Shown in pieces: positions 1-8,848 of a stretch of DNA of 60,982 nucleotides (the first letter of the stretch is position 1; each line of letters begins with the position of its first letter). Made by a program: the position numbers and the translations under genes. A model generated the notes under the pieces. That model made no database searches and was not told the DNA's origin. It saw nothing but the letters and a program-made list of their open reading frames with translations. The stretch lies in contig JBMFOH010000004.1 in NCBI GenBank assembly GCA_049969715.1, forward strand, positions 36,701 to 97,682, written 5' to 3'. The DNA comes from JBMFOH01 sp049969715 [NCBI: bacterium]. GTDB taxonomy: Bacteria; DUMJ01.

Positions 1-526
1 TTGGCAAAGCCTCTTTTGTATTATGAAGAGCTATCTCTGGCTTAGTACCCTTTGAATCTACCCTTATATCCTCAGTAGAGATACCTTCATTATCTATTCT
101 TATAAGTTTAGCATCTGTCTTTATAATAACTTCGTCTCCAGGTTTCAAGGCTTCCAATATCGAACACAAGGCTAATACTTTTGGAGCGCTATCTAAAGAG
201 AGATTTATAACATTATTTGGAGCTAAACTTGTCTCTATTAAAGATGGATTTAATACAGATGTCTTACTATTATCTATTCCTATAAATATACCTAAATTAT
301 TAGATACTAACTCTTCTATCTTCTTTTTGGAAACAGTCTCCTTTTTCTCTAGTAAGCTAGATTTAGAGTTACTTGCTACACCAACATCGGAAGTTGTTCC
401 CTCCAGCAATATTTTAAGGAGAAGGTTTTCAAATTCAACATTCCCAGAATCTCCCTGAATATTTCTATTTATGACTAGGACATTTATAATATTAGCAATC
501 TCCTTTATGGCAATTGTATAATCCAT
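1..526 (-). CDS. Probable flagellar hook-length control protein FliK, N-terminal part (cut by window edge)
   Basis: An open frame runs on the minus strand from an ATG at 526 to the window edge (about 175 codons) without a stop. The start directly follows the TAG of the upstream motE-like gene. The visible part is a low-conservation, Ser/Asn/Lys-rich sequence (starts MDYTIAIKEI) with no motif I can name. FliK N-terminal halves are typically poorly conserved, and fliK usually follows fliJ and the MotE/YlxF-type gene in this operon order. The assignment therefore rests on position, not on a domain; the diagnostic C-terminal FliK domain would lie outside the window. Confidence 0.55.
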   Translation of the reverse strand, partial: MDYTIAIKEIANIINVLVINRNIQGDSGNVEFENLLLKILLEGTTSDVGVASNSKSSLLEKKETVSKKKIEELVSNNLGIFIGIDNSKTSVLNPSLIETSLAPNNVINLSLDSAPKVLALCSILEALKPGDEVIIKTDAKLIRIDNEGISTEDIRVDSKGTKPEIALHNTKEALP

Positions 527-1069
527 CTAGCCTCCCCATCCCATCTTTTTAGATAAATTTACTGCCTTGTTTGTGTCAAGATTGGTAAGGATTTCTCCCA
601 CCTTTTCCTTATCCAAAAGTACAAGAAGCTCTACAGCCTTATCCTCATCTAAAGCACTAATCAATTTTGCAGCTGATTTAACATCCATATTCTCAACAGC
701 ATTAGCAAGCTTCTTTATGTCTGTGCTTTTCTGATTTAAACTCTGCTTAAGTGACTTCAATTCAGCATTAAGGTTATCTATCATCTTATTTTTTTCTTCT
801 AACTGAGATCTTAGCAATATCTTTTCACTATTTTCTCTCTCAAGCTGAGATTTAAGTGTCTCTAACTGAGAATTTAAGTCATTTACTTTCTCCCTTAACA
901 AAGTCAATTCATCTATCTTCTTTTCGTTAGAAGGTAGATATTTACTTACAATTGGGATCCTTCCTCCTATATCAATTATAAGTCTCTGAGTAATAGGGAC
1001 AAAATAGAGAAAAAACCCTAAACCTATTATACCTATAATTATAATTATAAGCCAACTAATAATTTTCAT
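527..1069 (-). CDS. MotE/YlxF-like protein with MgtE N-terminal-type domain
   Basis: A 180-residue membrane-anchored protein. Residues about 4-25 form one hydrophobic helix, about 45-115 a heptad-rich coiled coil (Leu/Lys/Glu/Gln), and about 120-178 an MgtE_N-like helical repeat (sequences such as AAKLISALDEDKAVELL followed by VGEILTNLDTNKAV). This architecture is that of the MotE/YlxF family, which sits between fliJ and fliK in many flagellar operons and, as MotE, chaperones the stator protein MotB in epsilon-proteobacteria. It overlaps the end of fliJ by 14 bases. Exact role in this organism is inferred from architecture and position. Confidence 0.8.
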   Translation of the reverse strand: MKIISWLIIIIIGIIGLGFFLYFVPITQRLIIDIGGRIPIVSKYLPSNEKKIDELTLLREKVNDLNSQLETLKSQLERENSEKILLRSQLEEKNKMIDNLNAELKSLKQSLNQKSTDIKKLANAVENMDVKSAAKLISALDEDKAVELLVLLDKEKVGEILTNLDTNKAVNLSKKMGWGG

Positions 1070-1502
1070 TCTTCCTTAAGTATCTAACCTTTCCATTTTC
1101 ATCTAATATTATATTCTCTATCTTTTTTAGTTCAAGGTTAAATAGGTCTAAGTCTCGCTCCTTTAATTTCTCCATCATCCGCTTCTTCTTCTCCCAGTTT
1201 AAAAGGACCTCTCTCTGATTTGATATCTCAATCTCAAGTTCTATGAGTTTATTCCTCTGAAAGAGTATATCTTCTTTCTTCTTCTCTATAAAATTTCTAG
1301 CTATCTCTATAATATTTATATCGCCAAGACTCTTCGATAAAAACATCTCACCTATCTTCTTATCCTCTTCTAACATCTTAAGCCTTTCCTCTTCCTCTAT
1401 ATACCTTCTCTTTAATAATACCAACTTTCTCTCTTCTTCTTCTTCCCTTTTCCTAATCCAGTTTAAAAGTCTCTCAAACCTAAAGACAAAGCTAGAAGCC
1501 AT
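1056..1502 (-). CDS. fliJ: Flagellar export protein FliJ
   Basis: A 148-residue, highly charged and almost entirely alpha-helical protein (runs of Glu, Lys, Arg) typical of FliJ, the coiled-coil stalk that inserts into the FliI hexamer and couples it to the export gate. The start MASSFVFRFERLL has the aromatic/basic N-terminus usual for FliJ. It overlaps the end of fliI by 11 bases, and the motE-like gene follows. Sequence identity is weak in this family, so the call relies on composition, length (about 147 residues is usual) and operon order. Confidence 0.88.
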   Translation of the reverse strand: MASSFVFRFERLLNWIRKREEEEERKLVLLKRRYIEEEERLKMLEEDKKIGEMFLSKSLGDINIIEIARNFIEKKKEDILFQRNKLIELEIEISNQREVLLNWEKKKRMMEKLKERDLDLFNLELKKIENIILDENGKVRYLRKNENY

Positions 1503-2826
1503 ACTTATTCACTATCCTAGCCATAGAACTCAAGGTATCCTCAAAAATGACCTTTTCTTCTATATCCTGAGATAGAAATTCATATATCTCATATATCAGA
1601 TTTCTAGCAGAATCTACCCTAGGGTCAGAACCAGAGACATAAGCTCCTATGTGAATTAAATCTCTTGCCTGGGCATATACACTCATTATCTCCCTAAACT
1701 TATTGGCAACTCGCATATGTTCTTTTGATACTATATCAGACATCACACGACTTATACTCGCCAAAATATCTATAGGAGGGTATCTATTCTCCATAGCAAT
1801 ATTTCTAGAAAGGACTATATGTCCATCAAGAATAGCCCTTACTGCATCTGCTATCGGCTCATTCATATCATCAGCCTCCACTAATACTGTATAGAATCCA
1901 GTGATACTACCTCTCTCTGAATTTCCAGACCTCTCTAATAAAAGAGGAAGAAGAGCAAAAACACTCGGGGTATAACCTTTTGTAGTAGGTGGTTCTCCAC
2001 TCGCAAGTCCTACTTCTCTCTGAGCCATAGCAAACCGAGTTACTGAATCCATAAGCAGTATAACATCCCTTCCTATATCTCTAAAGTATTCAGCTATAGC
2101 AGTAGCAGTGAAGGCGGCTTTAAGTCTTATAATTGGAGGCTGATCTGAAGTAGCTACCACCACAACCGACCTAGCAAGACCTTCTTTCCCCAGAGACTTC
2201 TCTATAAAATCTCTCACCTCTCTTCCCCTTTCACCTATGAGAGCAATAACACTTACATCTGCCCTACTATGTCTAGCTATCATCCCTAAGAGAGTACTCT
2301 TCCCTACCCCACTTCCAGCAAATATACCAATACGCTGACCTTTACCACAAGTTAATAGACCATCAATAGCCTTTACACCCACAGGGAGTATGTCCTTTAT
2401 TCTTTCCCTCTTAAGAGGATGGGGAGGGGCATTCTCAAGAGGGCAGTCTATCCCTTCATCTATAGAAGGTCCATCATCCAATGGTCTCCCTAGTCCGTCT
2501 AGGACCCTCCCTAAGATATTACTATTCACCCTCACTGAGAGAGGCTTCCCCAATGGAGAAACAAAAGAGCCAGGCTTTACCCCACTAATATTGCCTATAG
2601 GCATAAGAATAAGCCTATTCTGTTTAAATCCTACAACCTCTGCCAGGATATCTTCATTTCTCTCATCAGAGTATATCTTACACATCTCTCCCACAGAGGC
2701 AGGAGGTCCTATAGACTCAATAGTAAGTCCTGACACTAGATCTATATACCCCACTAAATTAAAAGGCTTTACTTCATATATCTTTTTTCTATACTTTTCC
2801 AGACTGGATAATGTTAGAGAAGACAT
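1492..2826 (-). CDS. fliI: Flagellum-specific ATP synthase FliI
   Basis: A 444-residue F1-beta-like ATPase that powers type III export of flagellar subunits. Walker A is GIFAGSGVGKST at about residues 167-178, Walker B is VILLMDSVTRFA at about 254-265, and the T3S ATPase signature GEPPTTKGYTPSVFALLPLLLERSG follows in two adjoining stretches. N-terminal beta-barrel and C-terminal helical domains are both present, so the gene is full length. The start lies 38 bases inside the fliH reading frame, consistent with translational coupling of FliI to its negative regulator FliH. Confidence 0.97.
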   Translation of the reverse strand: MSSLTLSSLEKYRKKIYEVKPFNLVGYIDLVSGLTIESIGPPASVGEMCKIYSDERNEDILAEVVGFKQNRLILMPIGNISGVKPGSFVSPLGKPLSVRVNSNILGRVLDGLGRPLDDGPSIDEGIDCPLENAPPHPLKRERIKDILPVGVKAIDGLLTCGKGQRIGIFAGSGVGKSTLLGMIARHSRADVSVIALIGERGREVRDFIEKSLGKEGLARSVVVVATSDQPPIIRLKAAFTATAIAEYFRDIGRDVILLMDSVTRFAMAQREVGLASGEPPTTKGYTPSVFALLPLLLERSGNSERGSITGFYTVLVEADDMNEPIADAVRAILDGHIVLSRNIAMENRYPPIDILASISRVMSDIVSKEHMRVANKFREIMSVYAQARDLIHIGAYVSGSDPRVDSARNLIYEIYEFLSQDIEEKVIFEDTLSSMARIVNKYGF

Positions 2827-3457
2827 CTTTAAAACATTCTCCTATCTCTTTAAACCTTTCTTCTAATCTATACTCTACCCTACCTCCTGGAGATATTACT
2901 ATTATATCCCCCTTAGAAAGGGTATCGTCTGGAACAAACTCTATCTTATTCCTCTCAATACTTAAATCATCTATGTTAGATATTAAACCAAATATAGATG
3001 GATTCACAACTATCCTCAAGGATTCCTTGTCTCTCATTAGAGAGATGGCATTTTTTATAATATCTATTACTAATTCAGAGTTACTAAGAATTTCTGTAAA
3101 AACAAACCTTTTAGCTATCTCAATGACCATCTGAGCCATCTCATAGGTATACTCTTCAAATAATCTATGTCTCTCTTGAAGAATCTCTTCTCCTAAGCTT
3201 TCTAAGTATTTCAACCTCTCTGAAAAACTTTCTACAGCTTCCCTATAACCCTCTTCAAACCCAACCTTATATCCTTCTTCTTTTCCTGAAACAAAACCTT
3301 CGTTGTATCCTTCCTTTCTTGCCTTATCTCTTATCTCTCTAGCAATTTTTCTAGCACGTTCTAGGATATTATCTACTATATCCTGGAGGTCTACTAAAAG
3401 ATAACCATCTTCTTCTACCTTCTCATTCAACTCTTCTCTATCCTCTAAATCAGACAA
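2789..3457 (-). CDS. fliH: Flagellar assembly protein FliH
   Basis: A 222-residue protein between fliG and fliI. The N-terminal third is charged and helical and contains closely spaced glycines (KEGYNEGFVSGKEEGYKVGF), the GxxxG-rich segment that is a hallmark of FliH. The C-terminal half (about 110-215) resembles the V/F-ATPase peripheral stalk delta-like domain. FliH binds FliI, restrains its ATPase and tethers it near the C ring. It overlaps fliG by 8 bases and fliI by 38 bases. Confidence 0.93.
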   Translation of the reverse strand: MSDLEDREELNEKVEEDGYLLVDLQDIVDNILERARKIAREIRDKARKEGYNEGFVSGKEEGYKVGFEEGYREAVESFSERLKYLESLGEEILQERHRLFEEYTYEMAQMVIEIAKRFVFTEILSNSELVIDIIKNAISLMRDKESLRIVVNPSIFGLISNIDDLSIERNKIEFVPDDTLSKGDIIVISPGGRVEYRLEERFKEIGECFKDVFSNIIQSGKV

Positions 3458-4460
3458 TTAACTCTTCTTCCCCTCCTCTAGAAACTACAATCTCTCCAGT
3501 TTCATCAAGTCTTCTTATTACAGAAACAATTCTTTGTTGAGCCTGTTCTACATCCCTTACCCTAACTGGACCCATAAACTCCATATCTTCCTTCAACATT
3601 TGAGAAGCCCTGGCAGACATATTTTTAAATATCTTCTGTTTTACCTCTTCTCCAGCACCTTTTAGGGCAAGCGCAAGGTCTTTAGAGTCTATCTCCCTCA
3701 AAACCCTCTGGATAGAACGGTCATCCAATATGACAATATCTTCGAATAAGAACATTTGTCTTTTGACCTCTTCTGCCAACTCAGGGTCTTCTCCCTCTAA
3801 ATACTCAATAACCGTCTTCTCGGTATTTCTATCAACCCTATTTAGGATTTCTACAAAATGTTTTATCCCTCCAGCATTTGTTGATTCTTGAGTAGTAAGA
3901 AGGGCAAGTTTCCTTTCCAATATACTTTCAACCTTATGAACTACATCAGGGCTAGTTCTATCTATCTTTGCCATACGCATAGATATCTCTGTCATTAATT
4001 CTGGAGGTAGAGAGGAAAGAATAGCTGCAGCCTGATCAGGGGTAAGATATGAAAGTATTAAGGCAATAGTCTGGGGGTGTTCATCCTGGATGAAACTTAG
4101 TATCTGTTTTGCATCCATCTTTCTCATAAATTCAAAAGGAGTGATCTGTAATGTAGCAGTAAGCCTTTCTAATATCTCTATTGCCTTCTGCGCTCCAAGA
4201 GCCTTCTCTAAAACCTGTCTAGCATACTCTAACCCCCCTTGAGTTATATAATCTTGAGCCAATGCCATTTGATAAAACTCTTCTATAACCTTATCTCTAG
4301 TATCGGGCTCAATCCTACCTAGATTTGCTATCTCAAGGGTAATCTGTTCTATCTCTTCCTCACTCAACTGTTTCATTACTTGGGCAGATACATCAGGGCC
4401 TAAGGCTATAAGAAGGGCAGCAGCCTTTCTTATACCAGTTATTTCTTTTTTAGAAGGCAT
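3450..4460 (-). CDS. fliG: Flagellar motor switch protein FliG
   Basis: A 336-residue C-ring protein. The middle domain carries the invariant EHPQTIALILSYL motif (about 128-140). The C-terminal domain (about 235-330) retains the charged helix that interacts with the stator (DDRSIQRVLREIDSKDLALAL) and the ARASQMLKEDMEFMGPVR segment. The N-terminal domain begins with an ATG directly after the fliF stop codon. It binds FliF at the MS ring and transmits torque from the stator. Length and domains are complete. Confidence 0.97.
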   Translation of the reverse strand: MPSKKEITGIRKAAALLIALGPDVSAQVMKQLSEEEIEQITLEIANLGRIEPDTRDKVIEEFYQMALAQDYITQGGLEYARQVLEKALGAQKAIEILERLTATLQITPFEFMRKMDAKQILSFIQDEHPQTIALILSYLTPDQAAAILSSLPPELMTEISMRMAKIDRTSPDVVHKVESILERKLALLTTQESTNAGGIKHFVEILNRVDRNTEKTVIEYLEGEDPELAEEVKRQMFLFEDIVILDDRSIQRVLREIDSKDLALALKGAGEEVKQKIFKNMSARASQMLKEDMEFMGPVRVRDVEQAQQRIVSVIRRLDETGEIVVSRGGEEELIV

Positions 4461-6017
4461 CTATCCCTCCTCCTTCATCCAGGACCTCAGTAATTTTACA
4501 AAAGACTGAGGATCACGTCTTGCAAGCTGACTTACCTGTTCCATTATCTCCTTCCTTCGTTGTTCCTCTGGTGAAATAGAAGGAACCTTCTCCTCTACTG
4601 TTATAGGAAGTTCTTCAGGTAAAACTGTCTCTTCAACCCTTTTTGCAGGCTTTATTATGCTCTTTACTATATTCCATACAATAAATATACCAATGATTAT
4701 TGCTGCTAGTATAATTATAAGTCTCAGAAACTGTTGTTGCCTCTGGACAGCCAATTCAGAAGCCATAGCAGCCTCTTCCTGCTGATAATAGGTCTTATCG
4801 AACGGGATACCCTGTACTGTTAATTGATCCCCTCGATTAGGGTCTATTCCTGCGGCAGCTGAAGCCAAATTTGTGATAGACTGTTGCTCCTGAGGAGTAA
4901 GATTCTTATCTACAACTACGGCAACAGAAAGCCTCTTAATCTTACCAGGCTTCTCAAGGATCTCCTGTACCTGTCTATTTACCTCATACTCTATATTGGT
5001 TTCTTGTTTATTATGGATACTCGTTCCTACAGTAGTCTGGGTAGTCACATATCCAGGGATATTTGAAGAAACCCCAGGGACTCCCCCTGGAAGTCCTTGT
5101 CCCTCATAGGATTCTTTTGTCTGCTGCTCCTTTTTAACAATTCCACTCTGTTCTACCACTGGAGAAAAGGTCTCACTAGATGTCTTTAGTTGGGTAAGGG
5201 CTAACTCTACTGAACTTCTTACTATCGCTCTGTTTGGACCTAATATCCCTGTAAGCATACTCTGAACCCTATCTTCAATGGCATTCTCTATCTTATCTTT
5301 TACCTCTAAAAGGAGTGAATCCTCTACATCTAGAGTATTAACCTCATCCTTAAATAAACCTCTTGAAAGCATATTTCCATTGGTATCTACAATAGTAACG
5401 CTTTCTGGCTTTAATCCCTCTACACTACTTGCCACAAGTCTAGCTATAGCCATAACCTCTGATTTAGAGATAGTAGCTCCTGGTTTCAACTTTAACACTA
5501 CCCCTGCTTGAGGAGGAACTGATTCAGCAGCATAGAGTCTCTCCCTTGGTAATACTATATGAACCCTAGCGTAATCTACATTAGAGAGGCTAGAAATAGT
5601 TCTTGAGAGTTCTCCCTGAAGTGCCCTTTGATAGTTAATCTGTTCTACAAAATCTGTAGTGCCCAGAGAAGTCTTATCAAATATCTCAAACCCAATTCCA
5701 CCTCCAGACGGGATATTTTGAGAGACAAGTGATAATCTTATCTCGTACACCCTATCTTTTGGCACCAAAACAGCTGTCCCTCCCTCTGCCAACCTATAAG
5801 GCTCTCCCATCTCTCTTAACTTTGAGGTAACGGCAGCAGCATCCTGTGGAGAAAGATTACTAAAAAGGACAGCGTAGTTAACCCTTGACCCTAAGGATAT
5901 AAAAAGAACAATAAGGAAAATTAAAACAATACCTCCTCCAATAATAAGAGCCCTTACCCTAAAAGAACTCTCTCTCCAAAAACCTTTTATAGACTTCAGT
6001 AGGTCCTGTATATTCAT
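4461..6017 (-). CDS. fliF: Flagellar MS-ring protein FliF
   Basis: A 518-residue inner-membrane ring protein. Transmembrane helices are at about 23-43 and 428-450. Between them lie the two ring-building motifs seen in YscJ/FliF (for example LAEGGTAVLVPKDRVYEIRLSL near 80-100, split here) and a variable Pro/Gly/Gln-rich loop. The cytoplasmic C-terminal tail (about 455-518) is acidic and ends in the FliG-binding region (RDPQSFVKLLRSWMKEE). It lies between fliE and fliG, abutting fliG without a gap. Confidence 0.97.
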   Translation of the reverse strand: MNIQDLLKSIKGFWRESSFRVRALIIGGGIVLIFLIVLFISLGSRVNYAVLFSNLSPQDAAAVTSKLREMGEPYRLAEGGTAVLVPKDRVYEIRLSLVSQNIPSGGGIGFEIFDKTSLGTTDFVEQINYQRALQGELSRTISSLSNVDYARVHIVLPRERLYAAESVPPQAGVVLKLKPGATISKSEVMAIARLVASSVEGLKPESVTIVDTNGNMLSRGLFKDEVNTLDVEDSLLLEVKDKIENAIEDRVQSMLTGILGPNRAIVRSSVELALTQLKTSSETFSPVVEQSGIVKKEQQTKESYEGQGLPGGVPGVSSNIPGYVTTQTTVGTSIHNKQETNIEYEVNRQVQEILEKPGKIKRLSVAVVVDKNLTPQEQQSITNLASAAAGIDPNRGDQLTVQGIPFDKTYYQQEEAAMASELAVQRQQQFLRLIIILAAIIIGIFIVWNIVKSIIKPAKRVEETVLPEELPITVEEKVPSISPEEQRRKEIMEQVSQLARRDPQSFVKLLRSWMKEEG

Positions 6018-6034
6018 ATTTCTATAATTAATTA

Positions 6035-6328
6035 TTATGGCACCATACGCATCATTTCCTGGTAGGCTTCTAATCCTCTATTTCTCACCTCTACCAACAT
6101 AGTAAGAGCTAGACTAGCCTTTTCTATAGCTATCATTACATTATGGATATCTATATCTTCCCCAGTAGAAAAGGCTCTGACAGCATTATCAGCTTCTAAC
6201 TGAAGCTGGTTAACCTTCTCTAAAGAATTCTTGAGTACTTCTATAAAACTCTTTCCCTCACCCTTTAAACCCTGGGAATTTGAAAAACCCACTGGAAAAT
6301 TAAGATTTACAGATTCTATAGGACCCAT
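6035..6328 (-). CDS. fliE: Flagellar hook-basal body complex protein FliE
   Basis: A 97-residue protein with the FliE signatures: SFIEVLKNSLEKVNQLQLEAD in the first half and the conserved C-terminal segment with DIHNVMIAIEKASLALTMLVEVRNR ending EAYQEMMRM (quoted in two parts of the same stretch). FliE joins the MS ring and export gate to the proximal rod. Length matches the family (about 100). It follows flgC by four bases and precedes fliF by 17 bases. Confidence 0.96.
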   Translation of the reverse strand: MGPIESVNLNFPVGFSNSQGLKGEGKSFIEVLKNSLEKVNQLQLEADNAVRAFSTGEDIDIHNVMIAIEKASLALTMLVEVRNRGLEAYQEMMRMVP

Positions 6329-6332
6329 TTTA

Positions 6333-6740
6333 TCACCTCGATATCTCTAACGCCTTTAAAAACATACTTTTACATGCATTCATTACAGACAGATTAGCCT
6401 CATAACTTCTAGTAGCAGAGATCATATCAGTCATCTCTATCACAGGATTTACATTTGGATAAAGTACATAACCTTCTGGATTTGCATCTGGATGCCCAGG
6501 GTCATATACCATTCTAAATGGAGACTGATCTCTCACTATCTCTGCCACCTCTACCCCATCTAAATCTCCAGTTACCTGGTTAAACACCTCTCTAAAAAGA
6601 GGTATCTGACGTCTATAAGGAATCCCATCGATAGTCCTAGTAGTTTCTGCATTAGCCAAGTTGTTTGCTATAGTATCAAGCCTAAGCCTTTGTGCAGTCA
6701 ATCCAGAAGCCGAGATATCCATGGTATGGAATATGCTCAT
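6333..6740 (-). CDS. flgC: Flagellar basal-body rod protein FlgC
   Basis: A 135-residue rod protein. The N-terminus has the rod/hook signature SGLTAQRLRLDTIANNLANAETT, and the C-terminus the conserved YEANLSVMNACKSMFLKALEI helix, which polymerises with the N-terminal helix. The segment YVLYPNVNPVIEMTDMISATRSYE is typical of FlgC. It overlaps flgB by four bases (ATGA), the usual coupling in flgBC. Confidence 0.97.
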   Translation of the reverse strand: MSIFHTMDISASGLTAQRLRLDTIANNLANAETTRTIDGIPYRRQIPLFREVFNQVTGDLDGVEVAEIVRDQSPFRMVYDPGHPDANPEGYVLYPNVNPVIEMTDMISATRSYEANLSVMNACKSMFLKALEISR

Positions 6741-7093
6741 CCTCTCTTACCTCCTGCCACAGTATAGAATTGGTTAAAGAACCACCTAGTAAACTCTACA
6801 AGAGACTGATATTTTAACGCATTTTGATTCATAAGAGTCATCTCTTCGTCCAAATCTACATTATTTCCATCATTTCTAAATGATGTTACATTATTACGAA
6901 CTACTATCGGAGATATCTTAGATAAATCCTGATTATCCTCTATCGCCTCTTTTAAAACCTCTTCAAATACAACCCTATACTTTTTGTATCCAGGAGTATC
7001 TATATTGGCTATATTTTCACTATAGATTTTCTGCCTTAACGAAGCAGCATTTAAAGAAAGTTCTAATATATCCAGTATATTATCCTCTAACAT
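6737..7093 (-). CDS. flgB: Flagellar basal-body rod protein FlgB
   Basis: First gene of the flagellar operon. Conserved FlgB/rod features: SLNAASLRQKIYSENIANIDTPGYKK near the N-terminus and LDEEMTLMNQNALKYQSLVEF near the C-terminus. I chose the ATG at 7093 (MLEDNILDI) rather than an in-frame TTG 15 bases upstream, because a Shine-Dalgarno-like AAGGTGG sits four bases ahead of the ATG and the TTG has none. This gives 118 residues, close to the family norm. An extended -10 promoter lies just upstream. Confidence 0.95.
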   Translation of the reverse strand: MLEDNILDILELSLNAASLRQKIYSENIANIDTPGYKKYRVVFEEVLKEAIEDNQDLSKISPIVVRNNVTSFRNDGNNVDLDEEMTLMNQNALKYQSLVEFTRWFFNQFYTVAGGKRG

Positions 7094-7119
7094 CTTCCAC
7101 CTTCTCAATAAAATTAGAC

Positions 7120-7147
7120 TTTAGATAATTATACCACAAAATATAAT
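7120..7147 (+). promoter_or_regulatory. Putative promoter for the cyclase-CRP pair
   Basis: TTTAGA (7120-7125), a 16-base spacer and a perfect TATAAT (7142-7147) precede the ATG at 7169. The start would be near 7154, giving a leader of about 15 bases without a visible Shine-Dalgarno sequence. The promoter overlaps the divergent flagellar promoter, so the two transcription units may interfere with each other. Confidence 0.5.
7128..7136 (-). promoter_or_regulatory. Extended -10 promoter for the flagellar operon
   Basis: On the minus strand TGGTATAAT is an exact extended -10 (TGnTATAAT), about 35 bases upstream of the flgB ATG, predicting a short leader of about 29 bases. The best -35 (TTTACA at 7154-7159) is 20 bases away, so the promoter probably relies on the extended -10. 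This is a housekeeping-type sigma promoter; I see no sigma-28 or sigma-54 elements here. Confidence 0.6.
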
Positions 7148-7168
7148 AGATGATGTAAAATTGTTAAT

Positions 7169-8848
7169 ATGAAAAATAAAAAGAGCTTACTGTACATTAT
7201 ACTGTCCTGGTTTATTCTCTCTTCTCTTTACTATTTAGGAGCATTAGAAAGAGGAGAGTTAAACATCACCAACTATTATTTTTCTCTTAGAAAACCCCTC
7301 TTGTTCTCTAAAGATATAGTGGTAATTGGTATTACAGATGACTGTTTAAAAGAGATCGGTCAATGGCCATGGCCAAGGGTCTATCATGCCAAGCTTCTAG
7401 AGGTTCTAAAAAATGCTAAGGCTAGTGTAATTGGATTTGACATACTCTTCTCTGAACCAGATAGAGAAGGGGGAGATAACACTCTGAGTATAGCTACCAA
7501 AGATGCTAATAATGTGATATATGCTGCATATCTAGACCTAGAAAGGGGAGCATTATATCAACCCATTCCTATTATAGAAAGGAATAGCTGTGGTATAGGG
7601 CATATAAATATAACTCCTGCTTCTAATGGATTTATCTATAGTCTTCCCCTATCCCTTTCTCTTAACAGAAAAAGAATTATGGCATTCAGTTATCAAGTAT
7701 CTAGACTGTATCTCCAAGAGAGCTTAAAGAGCTTCTTTATTAAACCAAATAATGACCTTTTAATCAATTATTCTGGTAAAAGAATACAAATAATACCATA
7801 TATAGAGGTAATAAGAGGGGAAATTCCTCTGTCATTTTTTAATAGGAAATTAGTCCTAGTAGGAATAACTGCTAAGGGGTTAGGTGACTATTATCTTGCA
7901 CCATCTTACAGAGAACTAATCCCTGGTGTAGAGATTCAGGCTAATGCCATAAATACTATATTAAGTGGAAGATTCCTACAAAAAATCCCTAAGACATCTA
8001 ATATTCTTATCTCTACATTATCTCTTGTATTTATTATCTTATTCCTATTCAAATTAGACCTAAAAAAAGGGATAATAGTAACCCTCGCATCCATAATAGG
8101 TTATCTTACAATAAGTTTTATACTTTTTATCTCTAATGGTATAATAGTGACATCTCTCTTACCTCCTATAACAATGGGAGCCTCCTTTGGAGTATATGAA
8201 GTTATGTCTCATTTAGAAGAGATAAAAGAGAGGGAAAATCTAAAGAACATATTTAAGTTATATCTTGCACCTGAGGTACTAGAAAAGATATTAGTTCAAC
8301 CTAATTTACTCAACCTAAAAGGAGAAGAGGTAGAGGTCACTATTATGTTTGCTGATATCAGTGGGTTTACAAAATTCAGCCAACAATTTCCTCCTCAGAT
8401 TGTAGTAAGATATCTAAACGAATATCTAGGAATGATGAGCAGGTTTATACTTGAAAATAGAGGTACATTGGATAAATTTATCGGAGATGCTGTAATGGCT
8501 ATCTATGGGGCACCTATTAAATGCAATGACCACCATCTAAAGGCTCTTGATACCGCAATAAAGATAATAGAAGAGAGTAAGAAAAGAGACTTAAAAGTGA
8601 AGATAGGGATAAATACAGGAAGGGTGATTTTGGGTAATATAGGGACAGAGATGAGAGTCCAATATACAGCAGTAGGAGATGCCGTTAACCTAGCTAGCTA
8701 CCTTGAGTCAATAGCGGATCCGGGAGAAATCCTTATAGGAGAAGCTACGTATAGAGCTATACAGGATAAGATAATAGCAGAAGAAATTATTCTGAGGGAT
8801 AAATATAATGGGACAAAGGCTTATAAGGTGATAGGATGGAAAGCATAG
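7169..8848 (+). CDS. CHASE2-domain class III adenylate/guanylate cyclase
   Basis: A 559-residue membrane protein. Residues about 8-22 are one TM helix, about 25-265 an extracytoplasmic CHASE2 sensor (GQWPWPRVYHAKLL, GFDILFSEPD), about 282-345 three TM helices, and about 385-558 a class III cyclase domain. Metal-binding aspartates are present (Asp396 in FADISGF, Asp440 in GDAVMA), and Lys436 fits the adenine-specifying position, favouring cAMP. The transition-state Asn507 is present, but the arginine expected four residues later is Tyr511 (VNLASYLE instead of VNLASRLE). Activity is therefore plausible but not certain. The gene overlaps the following CRP-family gene by 13 bases, which supports cAMP signalling as a unit. 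Confidence 0.92.
   Translation: MKNKKSLLYIILSWFILSSLYYLGALERGELNITNYYFSLRKPLLFSKDIVVIGITDDCLKEIGQWPWPRVYHAKLLEVLKNAKASVIGFDILFSEPDREGGDNTLSIATKDANNVIYAAYLDLERGALYQPIPIIERNSCGIGHINITPASNGFIYSLPLSLSLNRKRIMAFSYQVSRLYLQESLKSFFIKPNNDLLINYSGKRIQIIPYIEVIRGEIPLSFFNRKLVLVGITAKGLGDYYLAPSYRELIPGVEIQANAINTILSGRFLQKIPKTSNILISTLSLVFIILFLFKLDLKKGIIVTLASIIGYLTISFILFISNGIIVTSLLPPITMGASFGVYEVMSHLEEIKERENLKNIFKLYLAPEVLEKILVQPNLLNLKGEEVEVTIMFADISGFTKFSQQFPPQIVVRYLNEYLGMMSRFILENRGTLDKFIGDAVMAIYGAPIKCNDHHLKALDTAIKIIEESKKRDLKVKIGINTGRVILGNIGTEMRVQYTAVGDAVNLASYLESIADPGEILIGEATYRAIQDKIIAEEIILRDKYNGTKAYKVIGWKA

Noticed and set aside
7094-7108. TTG at 7108 as the flgB start
   Set aside because: No ribosome binding site precedes it, while AAGGTGG is correctly placed for the ATG at 7093.
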